From NCBI RefSeq assembly GCF_003967355.1, contig NZ_BIFH01000013.1, positions 194,715-258,714 of the forward strand: a DNA stretch of 64,000 nt. The letters are read 5' to 3'. The stretch is from Embleya hyalina. Its GTDB lineage: Bacteria; Actinomycetota; Actinomycetes; Streptomycetales; Streptomycetaceae. Each line of letters begins with the position of its first letter. Within the stretch, counting starts at the first letter, position 1. Of this stretch, positions 25,603 to 35,327 are shown one piece after another. A program made the position numbers and the translations under genes. The notes beneath the pieces are model-generated. The model worked only from the letters and a program-made list of their open reading frames with translations, did no database searches and was not told the DNA's origin.

Positions 25603-25690
25603 GCATGCGGCGGGCAGCGGGCCCGTGAGTCGATATCAGCGATCGCTCAAGTGCGGCCGGTATCCGGGTCGTACTCCCGGGTCCGATCGC

Positions 25691-26074
25691 TCACACGACG
25701 GCTTCGCGGGCGGCCTCGTCGAGCATGGCGGCGATCTCGGCGGCTGCCGGGCGCGTGGCGGCGAAGGTGTCCGCGTCCGCGATCGTCTGCTCCGACTCGC
25801 GAAGGCGACGTGCCCGAGCCGGGAAGCGACGCAGCGCCACGAAGACGGCCCAGCGGTGCAGGAACGTATGCATGGGCACGGTGCTGTCCGTTTGCACGGC
25901 TTCCTGCCAAGCGGAATGAAACTCTCGTTCGAAGCGAACGGCCGCCGCCGGGTCGAGCGAGAGCACCGCCACCCGCAGCGCCTGCTCGGTCACCGGCGGC
26001 ATGGGGAACAGTGGCGCGTCTTCCGATGTCTCGGCGTGCGCATCGCCCACCACGATCGCCTCCTTGTTGCTCAC
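25691..26074 (-). CDS. DUF6247 family protein
   Basis: 127 aa from GTG 26074. The core LRVAVLSLDPAAAVRFEREFHSAWQEA, VPMHTFLHRWAVFVALRRFP and LRESEQTIAD matches the DUF6247 proteins I know from actinomycetes. Several of those sit beside small toxin-like genes, but no partner is visible here. No catalytic motif, signal peptide or membrane helix. Function unknown. Confidence 0.8.
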   Translation of the reverse strand: MSNKEAIVVGDAHAETSEDAPLFPMPPVTEQALRVAVLSLDPAAAVRFEREFHSAWQEAVQTDSTVPMHTFLHRWAVFVALRRFPARARRLRESEQTIADADTFAATRPAAAEIAAMLDEAAREAVV

Positions 26075-26153
26075 GGTCGTTCCGCCCCACCCTGCTGTCG
26101 AGCGTCCGCCCTCGTCCGTCGCTCGGCGCGATCACCGGTGTGGCGCGGAAGCG

Positions 26154-29230
<3,077 letters not shown>

Positions 29231-29236
29231 CCACGA

Positions 29237-29270
29237 CGTCCGGGTCGGCCCACACGGGCCGACCCGGACG
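29237..29270. terminator. Bidirectional stem-loop between katG and nadE
   Basis: Perfect 15-bp arms (29237-29251 / 29256-29270), loop ACAC, placed 6 nt after the katG stop and before the convergent nadE stop at 29297. Confidence 0.8.
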
Positions 29271-29296
29271 CCGTTCCACGAACCGCCACCGCGCGG

Positions 29297-30136
29297 TCAG
29301 CGCCACCAGTCGTCGTCGGGCGCGACCGGTTGGGCCCGCTTGTGCCGAGTCGCGCGATGGGTCGACTCCAGGCGCGCCGCCACCTCCGGCGCGACGTCGC
29401 CGCCCTCCAGGTACTCGTCGATCTGACCGTACGTCAGACCCAGCGCGACCTCGTCGGGCAGCGCGGGTCGGTCGTCCTCCAGGTCGGCGGTCGGCACCTT
29501 CTCCCACACGCTCGGCGGCGCGCCCAACTCCTGGAGCAGCGCCGCGCCCTGACGCTTGGTCAGGCCGGTCAGCGGGGTGAGGTCGACACCGCCGTCGCCG
29601 TACTTGGTGAAGAAGCCCGTCACCGCCTCGGCGGCATGATCGGTGCCCACCACGAGCAGGCCCAGCTGTCCGGCGATCGCGTATTGGATCACCATGCGCT
29701 CACGGGCCTTGATGTTGCCGCGCACGAAGTCCCGCAGCTCGGACTCCCCGCCCGCCGAATCGGCCAGACCGCGGGCCACCTCGGCGGCCACCGCGTCGGC
29801 GCCCGGCTTGACGTTCACCGTGACCGAGCGGTCGGGTCGGACGAACCCCAGCGCGATCTGCGCGTCGTGCTCGTCGGCCTGCACGCCGTAGGGCAGCCGC
29901 ACCGCGACGAACTCCGCCTCGTGGCCCTCGGCCCGCAACTCCTCGGCGGCGAGCTGGCACAACCGGCCCGCCAGCGTGCTGTCCTGGCCGCCGCTGATCC
30001 CGAGCACGTAGCCCTTGGCCGGGGTCGACCGGAGATAGTCCTTGAGGAAGTCGACCCGGCGCCGGATCTCCACCTTGGGCACGACGGCCGTCCGCACGCC
30101 GAGTTCGGCGAGAATCTGCTCCCTGGGGTTTGCCAT
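29297..30136 (-). CDS. nadE: Ammonia-dependent NAD+ synthetase
   Basis: 279 aa, the length of the NH3-dependent class. Start ATG 30136. ATP pyrophosphatase motif SGGQDS (48-53), then [43 protein letters not shown] and [19 protein letters not shown]. It amidates nicotinic acid adenine dinucleotide. No glutaminase domain is fused. A TACAGT hexamer lies 6 nt before the ATG, suggesting a leaderless message. Confidence 0.97.
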   Translation of the reverse strand: MANPREQILAELGVRTAVVPKVEIRRRVDFLKDYLRSTPAKGYVLGISGGQDSTLAGRLCQLAAEELRAEGHEAEFVAVRLPYGVQADEHDAQIALGFVRPDRSVTVNVKPGADAVAAEVARGLADSAGGESELRDFVRGNIKARERMVIQYAIAGQLGLLVVGTDHAAEAVTGFFTKYGDGGVDLTPLTGLTKRQGAALLQELGAPPSVWEKVPTADLEDDRPALPDEVALGLTYGQIDEYLEGGDVAPEVAARLESTHRATRHKRAQPVAPDDDWWR

Positions 30137-30142
30137 CCCCGT

Positions 30143-30148
30143 ACTGTA
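30143..30148 (-). promoter_or_regulatory. -10-like hexamer TACAGT before nadE
   Basis: On the minus strand TACAGT ends 6 nt before the ATG at 30136, with no ribosome site between. No clear -35. Confidence 0.4.
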
Positions 30149-30231
30149 CCGAGCGGGGCACGACCCGACGCCGGGGAGCGGTGTCGGCCGGCTCACGGGC
30201 CGCGCGGCCCGTGGTGGAGGGGACGGTACGC

Positions 30232-30807
30232 ATGGGCAACAGCGCACTGCTTGTGATGGACGTACAGCAGGAGATCGTCGAGATGGCCGACGACGGGTCC
30301 GGATACCTGGACCGGCTCGGCGCGGCGATCGAGGGGGCCCGCGCGGCGGGCATGTCCGTGATCCACGTGGTGATCGGGCTGCGGCCGGGGCAGCCGGAGG
30401 TGAGCCCGCGCAACCGGGTGCTCACGAACTCCGCGGCGATGGGGCTGTTCACCGAGGGCGCCCCGGGCACCGCGATCCACCCCGCCGTCGCGCCCCGCGA
30501 GGGCGACGTCGTGGTCACCAAACGACGCGGCAGCGCGTTCTCCGGCAGCGACCTCGACCTGGTCCTGCGGGCCCGCGACATCGACCACCTCGTCCTGGCC
30601 GGCATCGCCACCAGCGGTGTCGTGCTCTACACCCTGTGTCACGCGCAGGACCTGGACTTCGGCCTGACCGTGCTCGTGGACGGCTGCCTGGACCTCGACC
30701 CCGAGGTGCACCGGTTCCTGACCGAGAAGTTGTTCCCGCAGTGGGTGGAGGTCGCCCTGATCGAGGAGTGGCTGAAAACCGTCGCCGGCGCGGCGGAGCC
30801 GGAGTGA
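30232..30807 (+). CDS. Isochorismatase-fold (cysteine hydrolase family) protein lacking the catalytic Cys
   Basis: 191 aa from ATG 30232. Asp10 (LLVMDVQQE) and Lys97 (VVVTKRRG) of the Asp-Lys-Cys triad are present, but the nucleophile position in [11 protein letters not shown] is Val130. Members with Cys hydrolyse amides; those without, such as PhzD, hydrolyse isochorismate vinyl ether or lack known activity. I recall the GxATSGVVL form as a streptomycete subgroup, so it may be a functional variant. Divergent from nadE. Confidence 0.88.
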   Translation: MGNSALLVMDVQQEIVEMADDGSGYLDRLGAAIEGARAAGMSVIHVVIGLRPGQPEVSPRNRVLTNSAAMGLFTEGAPGTAIHPAVAPREGDVVVTKRRGSAFSGSDLDLVLRARDIDHLVLAGIATSGVVLYTLCHAQDLDFGLTVLVDGCLDLDPEVHRFLTEKLFPQWVEVALIEEWLKTVAGAAEPE

Positions 30808-30829
30808 GCAAGGCCGCCGACGCCGCGCC

Positions 30830-32101
30830 TCAGCGGCTCGGCGGCCGGGTGCCCGTGTAGACGCCGATGGCCCGGTAGCGCAGTCCGGGCTGTCGGTACT
30901 CCTCCATCGCGTGGGCGAGCCAGCCGATCGACCTGGCCATCGCGAAGACCGCCTCGCCGGCGTCCGGCCGCATCCGCATGGCGTGCGCCAACGCGGCCAG
31001 CGCCAGGTCGGCGTTGGGGAATACGTCGGCGCGCGTGGTCGGTTCGCGGGTCAGCGCGTCCACGGCGCGGATCACCCGGGCGACCCGCTCGTCGTGCTCG
31101 GCGTGTTCGCGGAGCAGGCCGAGCATCAGGTCGGCGCGCGGGTCGTGTTCGGCGTAGAGCAGGTGGCCCAGGCCGGGCAGGTGTTCCCCGGCGCGCAACC
31201 GGTCGGCGACCGCGCCCGTGGGGCCGCCGCCCGCCGGGTCGAGCGCGTCGCGCAGGAAGCGGTACGCCAGCCCGATCGCCGCGCCGTGATGCCGGCCGTC
31301 GAACACCCCGAGGCCGGCCGAGACCACCGCGTACACGTCCGCCCGGGCGCCGGCCGCCACCCGCGCGGCCAGCGTGGACACCGCCAGGTCGTGGTCGGCC
31401 TTGAGTACGAGCGCGGCGTTCAGCAGCCGGACGCGCTCCGGGGTCGCCGCGCGGGCGGTCAGTTTCGGCCACAGCCGCGCCGCGAGAGAGGACCCGGTCG
31501 GCGGGGCCGCGCCCGGGCACGGGGGCAGCGTGTCCGCGATCATCGCGAGCAGCGTCTCGCCCGCGCGGACCACGGCCTGCTCCGACAGGTCGAAGCGCAG
31601 CGGATCGGCGGTACCCGCGGCGGCCACGATCATCCGGATACGGTCGGTGAGCCGGGCGGTGTCGGGCAGCAGGCTCACCGTGCGCCGGACCAGGTCGGCC
31701 GGCCCGGCGGGGGCCTCGAACGGGGGCACCTCGGCGAGGTCGACGCCCCGCCACAACCAGTGCGCCACCGACTCCAGGCGATACCCGGTGAGTTCGGCCA
31801 CGTCGCGGCCCCGGTAGTAGAGCCGGTCGTCGGCCAACAGGGTCACCCGGGTGTGGATACGTTCGATCGAGCCGTTGGCGGGGCGGGCGCGCCGGCCGCC
31901 GGTCCGCCCCGCCAACTCCTCCACGTCCGCGGCGGCGAACCGGCTGCCGCGCTGTCGCGACTCGCGCACGCTCGTCAGCAGTCCGCGACTGACGTACGCG
32001 TAGACGGTCTCGGGCTTGACTCCCAACCGTTGCGCGACCTGGGCGGTGGTCAGGTAATCCCGGTCACTTTCGTCGCCCGGCACGGCCCGTCGACCAGCCA
32101 T
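30830..32101 (-). CDS. Citrate synthase family protein with N-terminal HTH domain
   Basis: 423 aa from ATG 32101 (GGAAGG upstream). Residues about 16-62 form a MerR/excisionase-like HTH (LTTAQVAQRLGVKPETVYAYVSRG). The citrate synthase domain keeps the three catalytic residues: His in GRHHGAA, His in GLGHLLYAEHDPR, and Asp in NADLALAALAH. It is divergent from a second, HTH-free citrate synthase, with inverted repeats between the two. It may condense acetyl-CoA with a 2-oxoacid and bind DNA, possibly sensing its own substrate; that link is inference. Confidence 0.9.
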   Translation of the reverse strand: MAGRRAVPGDESDRDYLTTAQVAQRLGVKPETVYAYVSRGLLTSVRESRQRGSRFAAADVEELAGRTGGRRARPANGSIERIHTRVTLLADDRLYYRGRDVAELTGYRLESVAHWLWRGVDLAEVPPFEAPAGPADLVRRTVSLLPDTARLTDRIRMIVAAAGTADPLRFDLSEQAVVRAGETLLAMIADTLPPCPGAAPPTGSSLAARLWPKLTARAATPERVRLLNAALVLKADHDLAVSTLAARVAAGARADVYAVVSAGLGVFDGRHHGAAIGLAYRFLRDALDPAGGGPTGAVADRLRAGEHLPGLGHLLYAEHDPRADLMLGLLREHAEHDERVARVIRAVDALTREPTTRADVFPNADLALAALAHAMRMRPDAGEAVFAMARSIGWLAHAMEEYRQPGLRYRAIGVYTGTRPPSR

Positions 32102-32132
32102 TTCGTCGCCGCCTTCCGCTCGTATTGAGGCA

Positions 32133-32158
32133 ATCAACATTGACGATAGTTGATCGTC
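32133..32158. promoter_or_regulatory. Two overlapping inverted repeats between divergent citrate synthase genes
   Basis: ATCAAC (32133-32138) n10 GTTGAT (32149-32154), and overlapping it GACGAT (32142-32147) n5 ATCGTC (32153-32158). Both are perfect and lie in the A/T-richest part of the 112-bp gap. They could bind the HTH citrate synthase itself. Confidence 0.55.
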
Positions 32159-32213
32159 GGGACGACATTCGAGGTGGCCGAAGCGGAATCGTGCGCAGAG
32201 TGGGAGGCGTGTC

Positions 32214-33392
32214 ATGTCGGTCGTCGTCGACGGCGGGATCGAAGTACCCAGGGGACTGAAGGGGGTGGTGGTCACCACCACCGAACTGGGCGATGTGCAG
32301 GGCGCCAAGGGCTTCTACCACTACCGGCAGTACTCGGCGATCGAGCTGGCGGGCACCCGAACGTTCGAGGACGTGTGGTTCCTGTTCGTGCACGGCCGGC
32401 TGCCCGACGCCGACGAACGGGCGGCGTTCGCCGCGGAGTCGGCCCGGCTGCGGGTGTTGCCCGAGGAACTGCGGCCGGTGTTGCGCTCCATCGCCATGGC
32501 GGGCGAGCGCTTCGATCCGCTCGCCGGACTGCGTACGGCGCTGGCGCTGATCGGCGCCGCGCGTACGCCGCCGCCGCTGTGGGAGTCGTCGCCGGAGCGG
32601 CGCCGGGCGGACGCGCTCCTGGTGGGGGCGGTGACCCCGACGATCCTGGCGGCGCTGTACCGGATCCGGGCCGGGGCCGAGCCGTTGGAGCCCCGGGCGG
32701 ATCTGTCCACGGCGGCCAACTGGCTCTACCTGGTGACCGGCGAGGAGCCCGAACCCGAGCGGGTGGCGGCGATCGAGCGGTATCTGATCGCCACCGTCGA
32801 CCACGGCTTCAATGCCTCCACCTTCACCGCGCGGGTGATCGCCTCCACGGGGGCCGACCTGGTGTCCGCGGTGGTCGGGGCGATCGGTGCCTTCTCCGGT
32901 CCGCTGCACGGCGGCGCGCCGGATCGGGCCCTGGAGACGCTGGACGCGATCGGCTCGCCCGACGCGGTCGACGCGTGGGTGCGGCCCAGGATCGCCGAGG
33001 GCGAGCGGATCATGGGATTCGGGCATCCGGTCTACCGCACCGAGGATCCGCGCGCGGTGATGCTGGCCGAGCTGGCCCGCGAACTCGCCCCGCACACCGA
33101 CGCGCGGGGGGTCGCGCTGGTGGAGTTCGCGGGCACGGTGCACCGTCGGGTGACCGAGATCCTGGCCGAGCTGAAGCCGGGGCGGGAGCTGCACGTGAAC
33201 GTGGAGTTCTACGCGGGTGTGGTGATGGAACTGTGCGGCGTTCCCCGGAACATGTTCACGCCGACCTTCACGGTGAGCCGGGTGGTCGGGTGGTGCGCGA
33301 ACATCCTGGAGCAGGCCGAGGACACGAAGATCATCCGGCCGATCGCCCGGTACACCGGGCCGCCCGCGCCGCAGCCGGTGCCCGCCGGCTGA
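32214..33392 (+). CDS. Citrate synthase, CitA type
   Basis: 392 aa from ATG 32214 with GGGAGG upstream. Begins with GLKGVVVTTTELGDVQG, typical of the short CitA branch. His in GPLHGGA and His in GFGHPVYRTEDPRA are present; the third catalytic position reads NVEFYAG, Glu instead of the usual Asp, which I recall as normal for CitA/citrate synthase 2 proteins. Condenses acetyl-CoA (or propionyl-CoA) with oxaloacetate. Divergent from the HTH-fused paralogue. Confidence 0.92.
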   Translation: MSVVVDGGIEVPRGLKGVVVTTTELGDVQGAKGFYHYRQYSAIELAGTRTFEDVWFLFVHGRLPDADERAAFAAESARLRVLPEELRPVLRSIAMAGERFDPLAGLRTALALIGAARTPPPLWESSPERRRADALLVGAVTPTILAALYRIRAGAEPLEPRADLSTAANWLYLVTGEEPEPERVAAIERYLIATVDHGFNASTFTARVIASTGADLVSAVVGAIGAFSGPLHGGAPDRALETLDAIGSPDAVDAWVRPRIAEGERIMGFGHPVYRTEDPRAVMLAELARELAPHTDARGVALVEFAGTVHRRVTEILAELKPGRELHVNVEFYAGVVMELCGVPRNMFTPTFTVSRVVGWCANILEQAEDTKIIRPIARYTGPPAPQPVPAG

Positions 33393-33425
33393 GGCGCGGG
33401 CCGGGCCCGGGAGGGCCGGCCGGAC

Positions 33426-33818
33426 TCAGCGGGCGCTGCCGAGGTTCCGGTCGGCCTCGTCGCCTCGGAGCATGAGGGTGACCTCCTCGATGCGGTGGAA
33501 ACGGCCGTCGGGGGCCAGGTCGGCGAAGACGTAGACCTCGGTGCGTACGGTCGAGCCGTCGTGCTTGGTGATGTCGACCGTGTGCCGGTCGGCGTAGCGG
33601 GTCCCGTCGCGGAGTTCGTCGTGGACCTCGACGGAGCCGGCGGCCACGATCGTGCGCAGGTGGGCGATGTGCGCGAGGAATCCGGCGCGGTCGGCCCACT
33701 CCCCGTCGGTGCGCTGGCGGTAGTCCGGGGCGAAGTGCCGGTCGGCGGCCTCGTCGAGCGGGAGGTCGCGGTCGAAGAGCAGGTCGGTGAGCGCGGCGGC
33801 GATGCCGGTGGGAGCCAT
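33426..33818 (-). CDS. SnoaL-like / NTF2-fold protein under MarR
   Basis: 130 aa from ATG 33818 with AGGTAGGA upstream. NTF2-like features: DEAADRHFAPDYRQRTDGEWADRAG and HIAHLRTIVAAG at the N-terminus, then strands containing DRHTVDITKHDGSTVRTEV and the C-terminal strand FHRIEEVTLML. Probably binds a small ligand. It faces a MarR gene across two palindromic operators, so it is the likely target of that regulator. Confidence 0.88.
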   Translation of the reverse strand: MAPTGIAAALTDLLFDRDLPLDEAADRHFAPDYRQRTDGEWADRAGFLAHIAHLRTIVAAGSVEVHDELRDGTRYADRHTVDITKHDGSTVRTEVYVFADLAPDGRFHRIEEVTLMLRGDEADRNLGSAR

Positions 33819-33852
33819 GGGAGGTCCTACCTTTCGGGTGAGCGGAAGGGAA

Positions 33853-33889
33853 CGAACGAGATGCGTGCGCGACGCACGCATCTCGTTCG
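33853..33889. promoter_or_regulatory. Long perfect palindrome, MarR operator 1
   Basis: 17-bp arms (33853-33869 / 33873-33889) around the trinucleotide CGA. The core is ATGCGTGCG-CGA-CGCACGCAT. It is 35 nt upstream of the SnoaL-like start and 49 nt before marR. Confidence 0.75.
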
Positions 33890-33905
33890 CATACCGTAGC
33901 ACCAT

Positions 33906-33924
33906 ATGCGTGCGTCGCGCACGC
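33906..33924. promoter_or_regulatory. Second MarR operator
   Basis: GCGTGCG-TCG-CGCACGC at 33908-33924, preceded by AT, so it repeats the core of operator 1. It abuts the TATCCT hexamer at 33925-33930 in front of marR, which would give autorepression. Confidence 0.7.
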
Positions 33925-33930
33925 TATCCT
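33925..33930 (+). promoter_or_regulatory. -10-like hexamer TATCCT before marR
   Basis: TATCCT ends 7 nt before the GTG at 33938; no ribosome site lies between, so the message is probably leaderless. Confidence 0.45.
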
Positions 33931-33937
33931 TCGTGGT

Positions 33938-34381
33938 GTGGACAACGAGGTGGGATACGAGATCGCCGACGCGCTGGGCCTGTTGTTGCGGCGGACGACC
34001 CGGGAGCGGCTGCATCGGTCGTTGACCGAGGGCATGGGGGAGGCGGTGGACGAGGTGACCTACCCGGTCCTGAGCGCGCTGGCCCGGACGGGACCGCGCA
34101 GCGCGGCCGACCTGGCCTCCGACGTCGGACTCGACCGCTCCGGCGTCACCCGCCGCGCCACCCGTCTGGAGCAGGCCGGACTGGTGCGGCGCGAACCGCA
34201 TCCCACCGACCGGCGGGCGGCGCTGCTCGTGCTCACCGACGCGGGGGAGCGCGCCGTGGCCGAACTGCGCCGCCGACTGGCCGACCACATCACCGCGAGC
34301 CTGGCCGCCTGGCCGCCCGGCGCGGCGCGGGAGTTCGCCCGATCGTTGCACCGCTTCGTCGCGGACGGACCGTTCGCCTGA
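33938..34381 (+). CDS. MarR-family transcriptional regulator
   Basis: 147 aa from GTG 33938. Winged helix: VLSALARTGPRSAADLASDVGLDRSGVTRRATRLEQAGLV, and the wing PHPTDRRAALLVLTDAGER with the conserved DxR. Dimerisation helices flank it. Two matching palindromes lie immediately upstream, shared with the divergent SnoaL-like gene. The likely ligand is a small phenolic or hydrophobic compound (family knowledge). Confidence 0.94.
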   Translation: MDNEVGYEIADALGLLLRRTTRERLHRSLTEGMGEAVDEVTYPVLSALARTGPRSAADLASDVGLDRSGVTRRATRLEQAGLVRREPHPTDRRAALLVLTDAGERAVAELRRRLADHITASLAAWPPGAAREFARSLHRFVADGPFA

Positions 34382-34407
34382 CCGGGCGGGGGTGTCCGGG
34401 CGCGACC

Positions 34408-34926
34408 TCAGGCGGCGTCGAAGCGCCACCGGGTCTGGCTGTACGTGCCCTTGCCGAAGCCGAAGACGGTGGTCGGCGCCACGCGCAGGACCCGGGCCAC
34501 GTTGCCCCCGCTGCCGTGGAAGGCGCCGTCGCGGACCTCGAACCGCCAGTCGGGGCCGTACTTGCCCGCGTAGGCGTCGGCGATGCGGCGCAGGGTCGGG
34601 TCGTCCGCCAGGGGTACGGCGCGGCCCTCGACGACCAGGTCCAGGCCCCGGTCCAGGGCGTTGTCGCCGGTGGTCAGCACGCAGTTCGCGTTGGTGTGGA
34701 GGTTGTGCGCCTTGCGTTCGTCGGCACCGGTGCAAAAGTGCAGCGCGTTTTCCAGCCAGACCGCCAGCAGCGGTGTCACGTGCGGTCGTCCGTCCGGCCG
34801 CACCGTGCTCAGCCAGAACACCGGGGCGGTCGCCAGGCGGGTGACCGCCACCGACCACGGGACGGCCTCGGCGTCGGGATGGCTGTAGCGGGCGTCCAGT
34901 CGGGTGCGCGGTTCGTGCTGGGACAT
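34408..34926 (-). CDS. Pyridoxamine 5'-phosphate oxidase-like split-barrel protein
   Basis: 172 aa from ATG 34926 with GGAGG upstream. PPOX/FDR fold: VFWLSTVRPDGRPHVTPLLAVW, LHFCTGADERKAHNL, LDLVVEGRAVPL and the C-terminal VFGFGKGTYSQTRWRF. Members bind FMN or F420 and act on small substrates; this one resembles the F420-type subgroup often seen in actinomycetes, but the cofactor cannot be fixed from sequence. Convergent with marR (26 nt apart). Confidence 0.87.
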   Translation of the reverse strand: MSQHEPRTRLDARYSHPDAEAVPWSVAVTRLATAPVFWLSTVRPDGRPHVTPLLAVWLENALHFCTGADERKAHNLHTNANCVLTTGDNALDRGLDLVVEGRAVPLADDPTLRRIADAYAGKYGPDWRFEVRDGAFHGSGGNVARVLRVAPTTVFGFGKGTYSQTRWRFDAA

Positions 34927-35327
34927 CGGGCGTCCTCCGGGTGTCGGTGGTGCGCGGACCCGGCCGGGCCCGGGCGGGATCGCGCGGACCTTTGCGATCC
35001 ATTGCAAACGACTGCCCCGGGTTCGCGAACTCATCGGTGCGCGCGATTTTCCCGGATATGCGGGCCTTTTCCCGGGGCTTTCACAGGTCTTGGGTAAAGA
35101 GTCCATAAAAAAATCTTTGCCTCCCCTGTCTCTGGTGTCACAGGCGCATCTAGGGTCCGGATGCCCGACGCGAAATCCCGTCTCCGTCGTGACCCGACGG
35201 CCGGCGGGAGGTGGGGGTCGGGCTCTGCCGAATCAGCTCGACGTCGTGGGCGCGTAAGGCACCACAGCACCCTGATCGGCGTCGCTTCGCGTCCGGGACC
35301 ACCTTCCGGGCGGAAGGGGAGACCATC
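34927..35327. other. Intergenic region upstream of the M6 protease
   Basis: 401 bp. It holds an A-run (about 35106-35113) within an A/T-rich stretch, unusual for this genome, and a TAGGGT hexamer at 35151-35156 without a well-spaced -35. I see no ORF of its own and no recognisable riboswitch. Confidence 0.45.
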
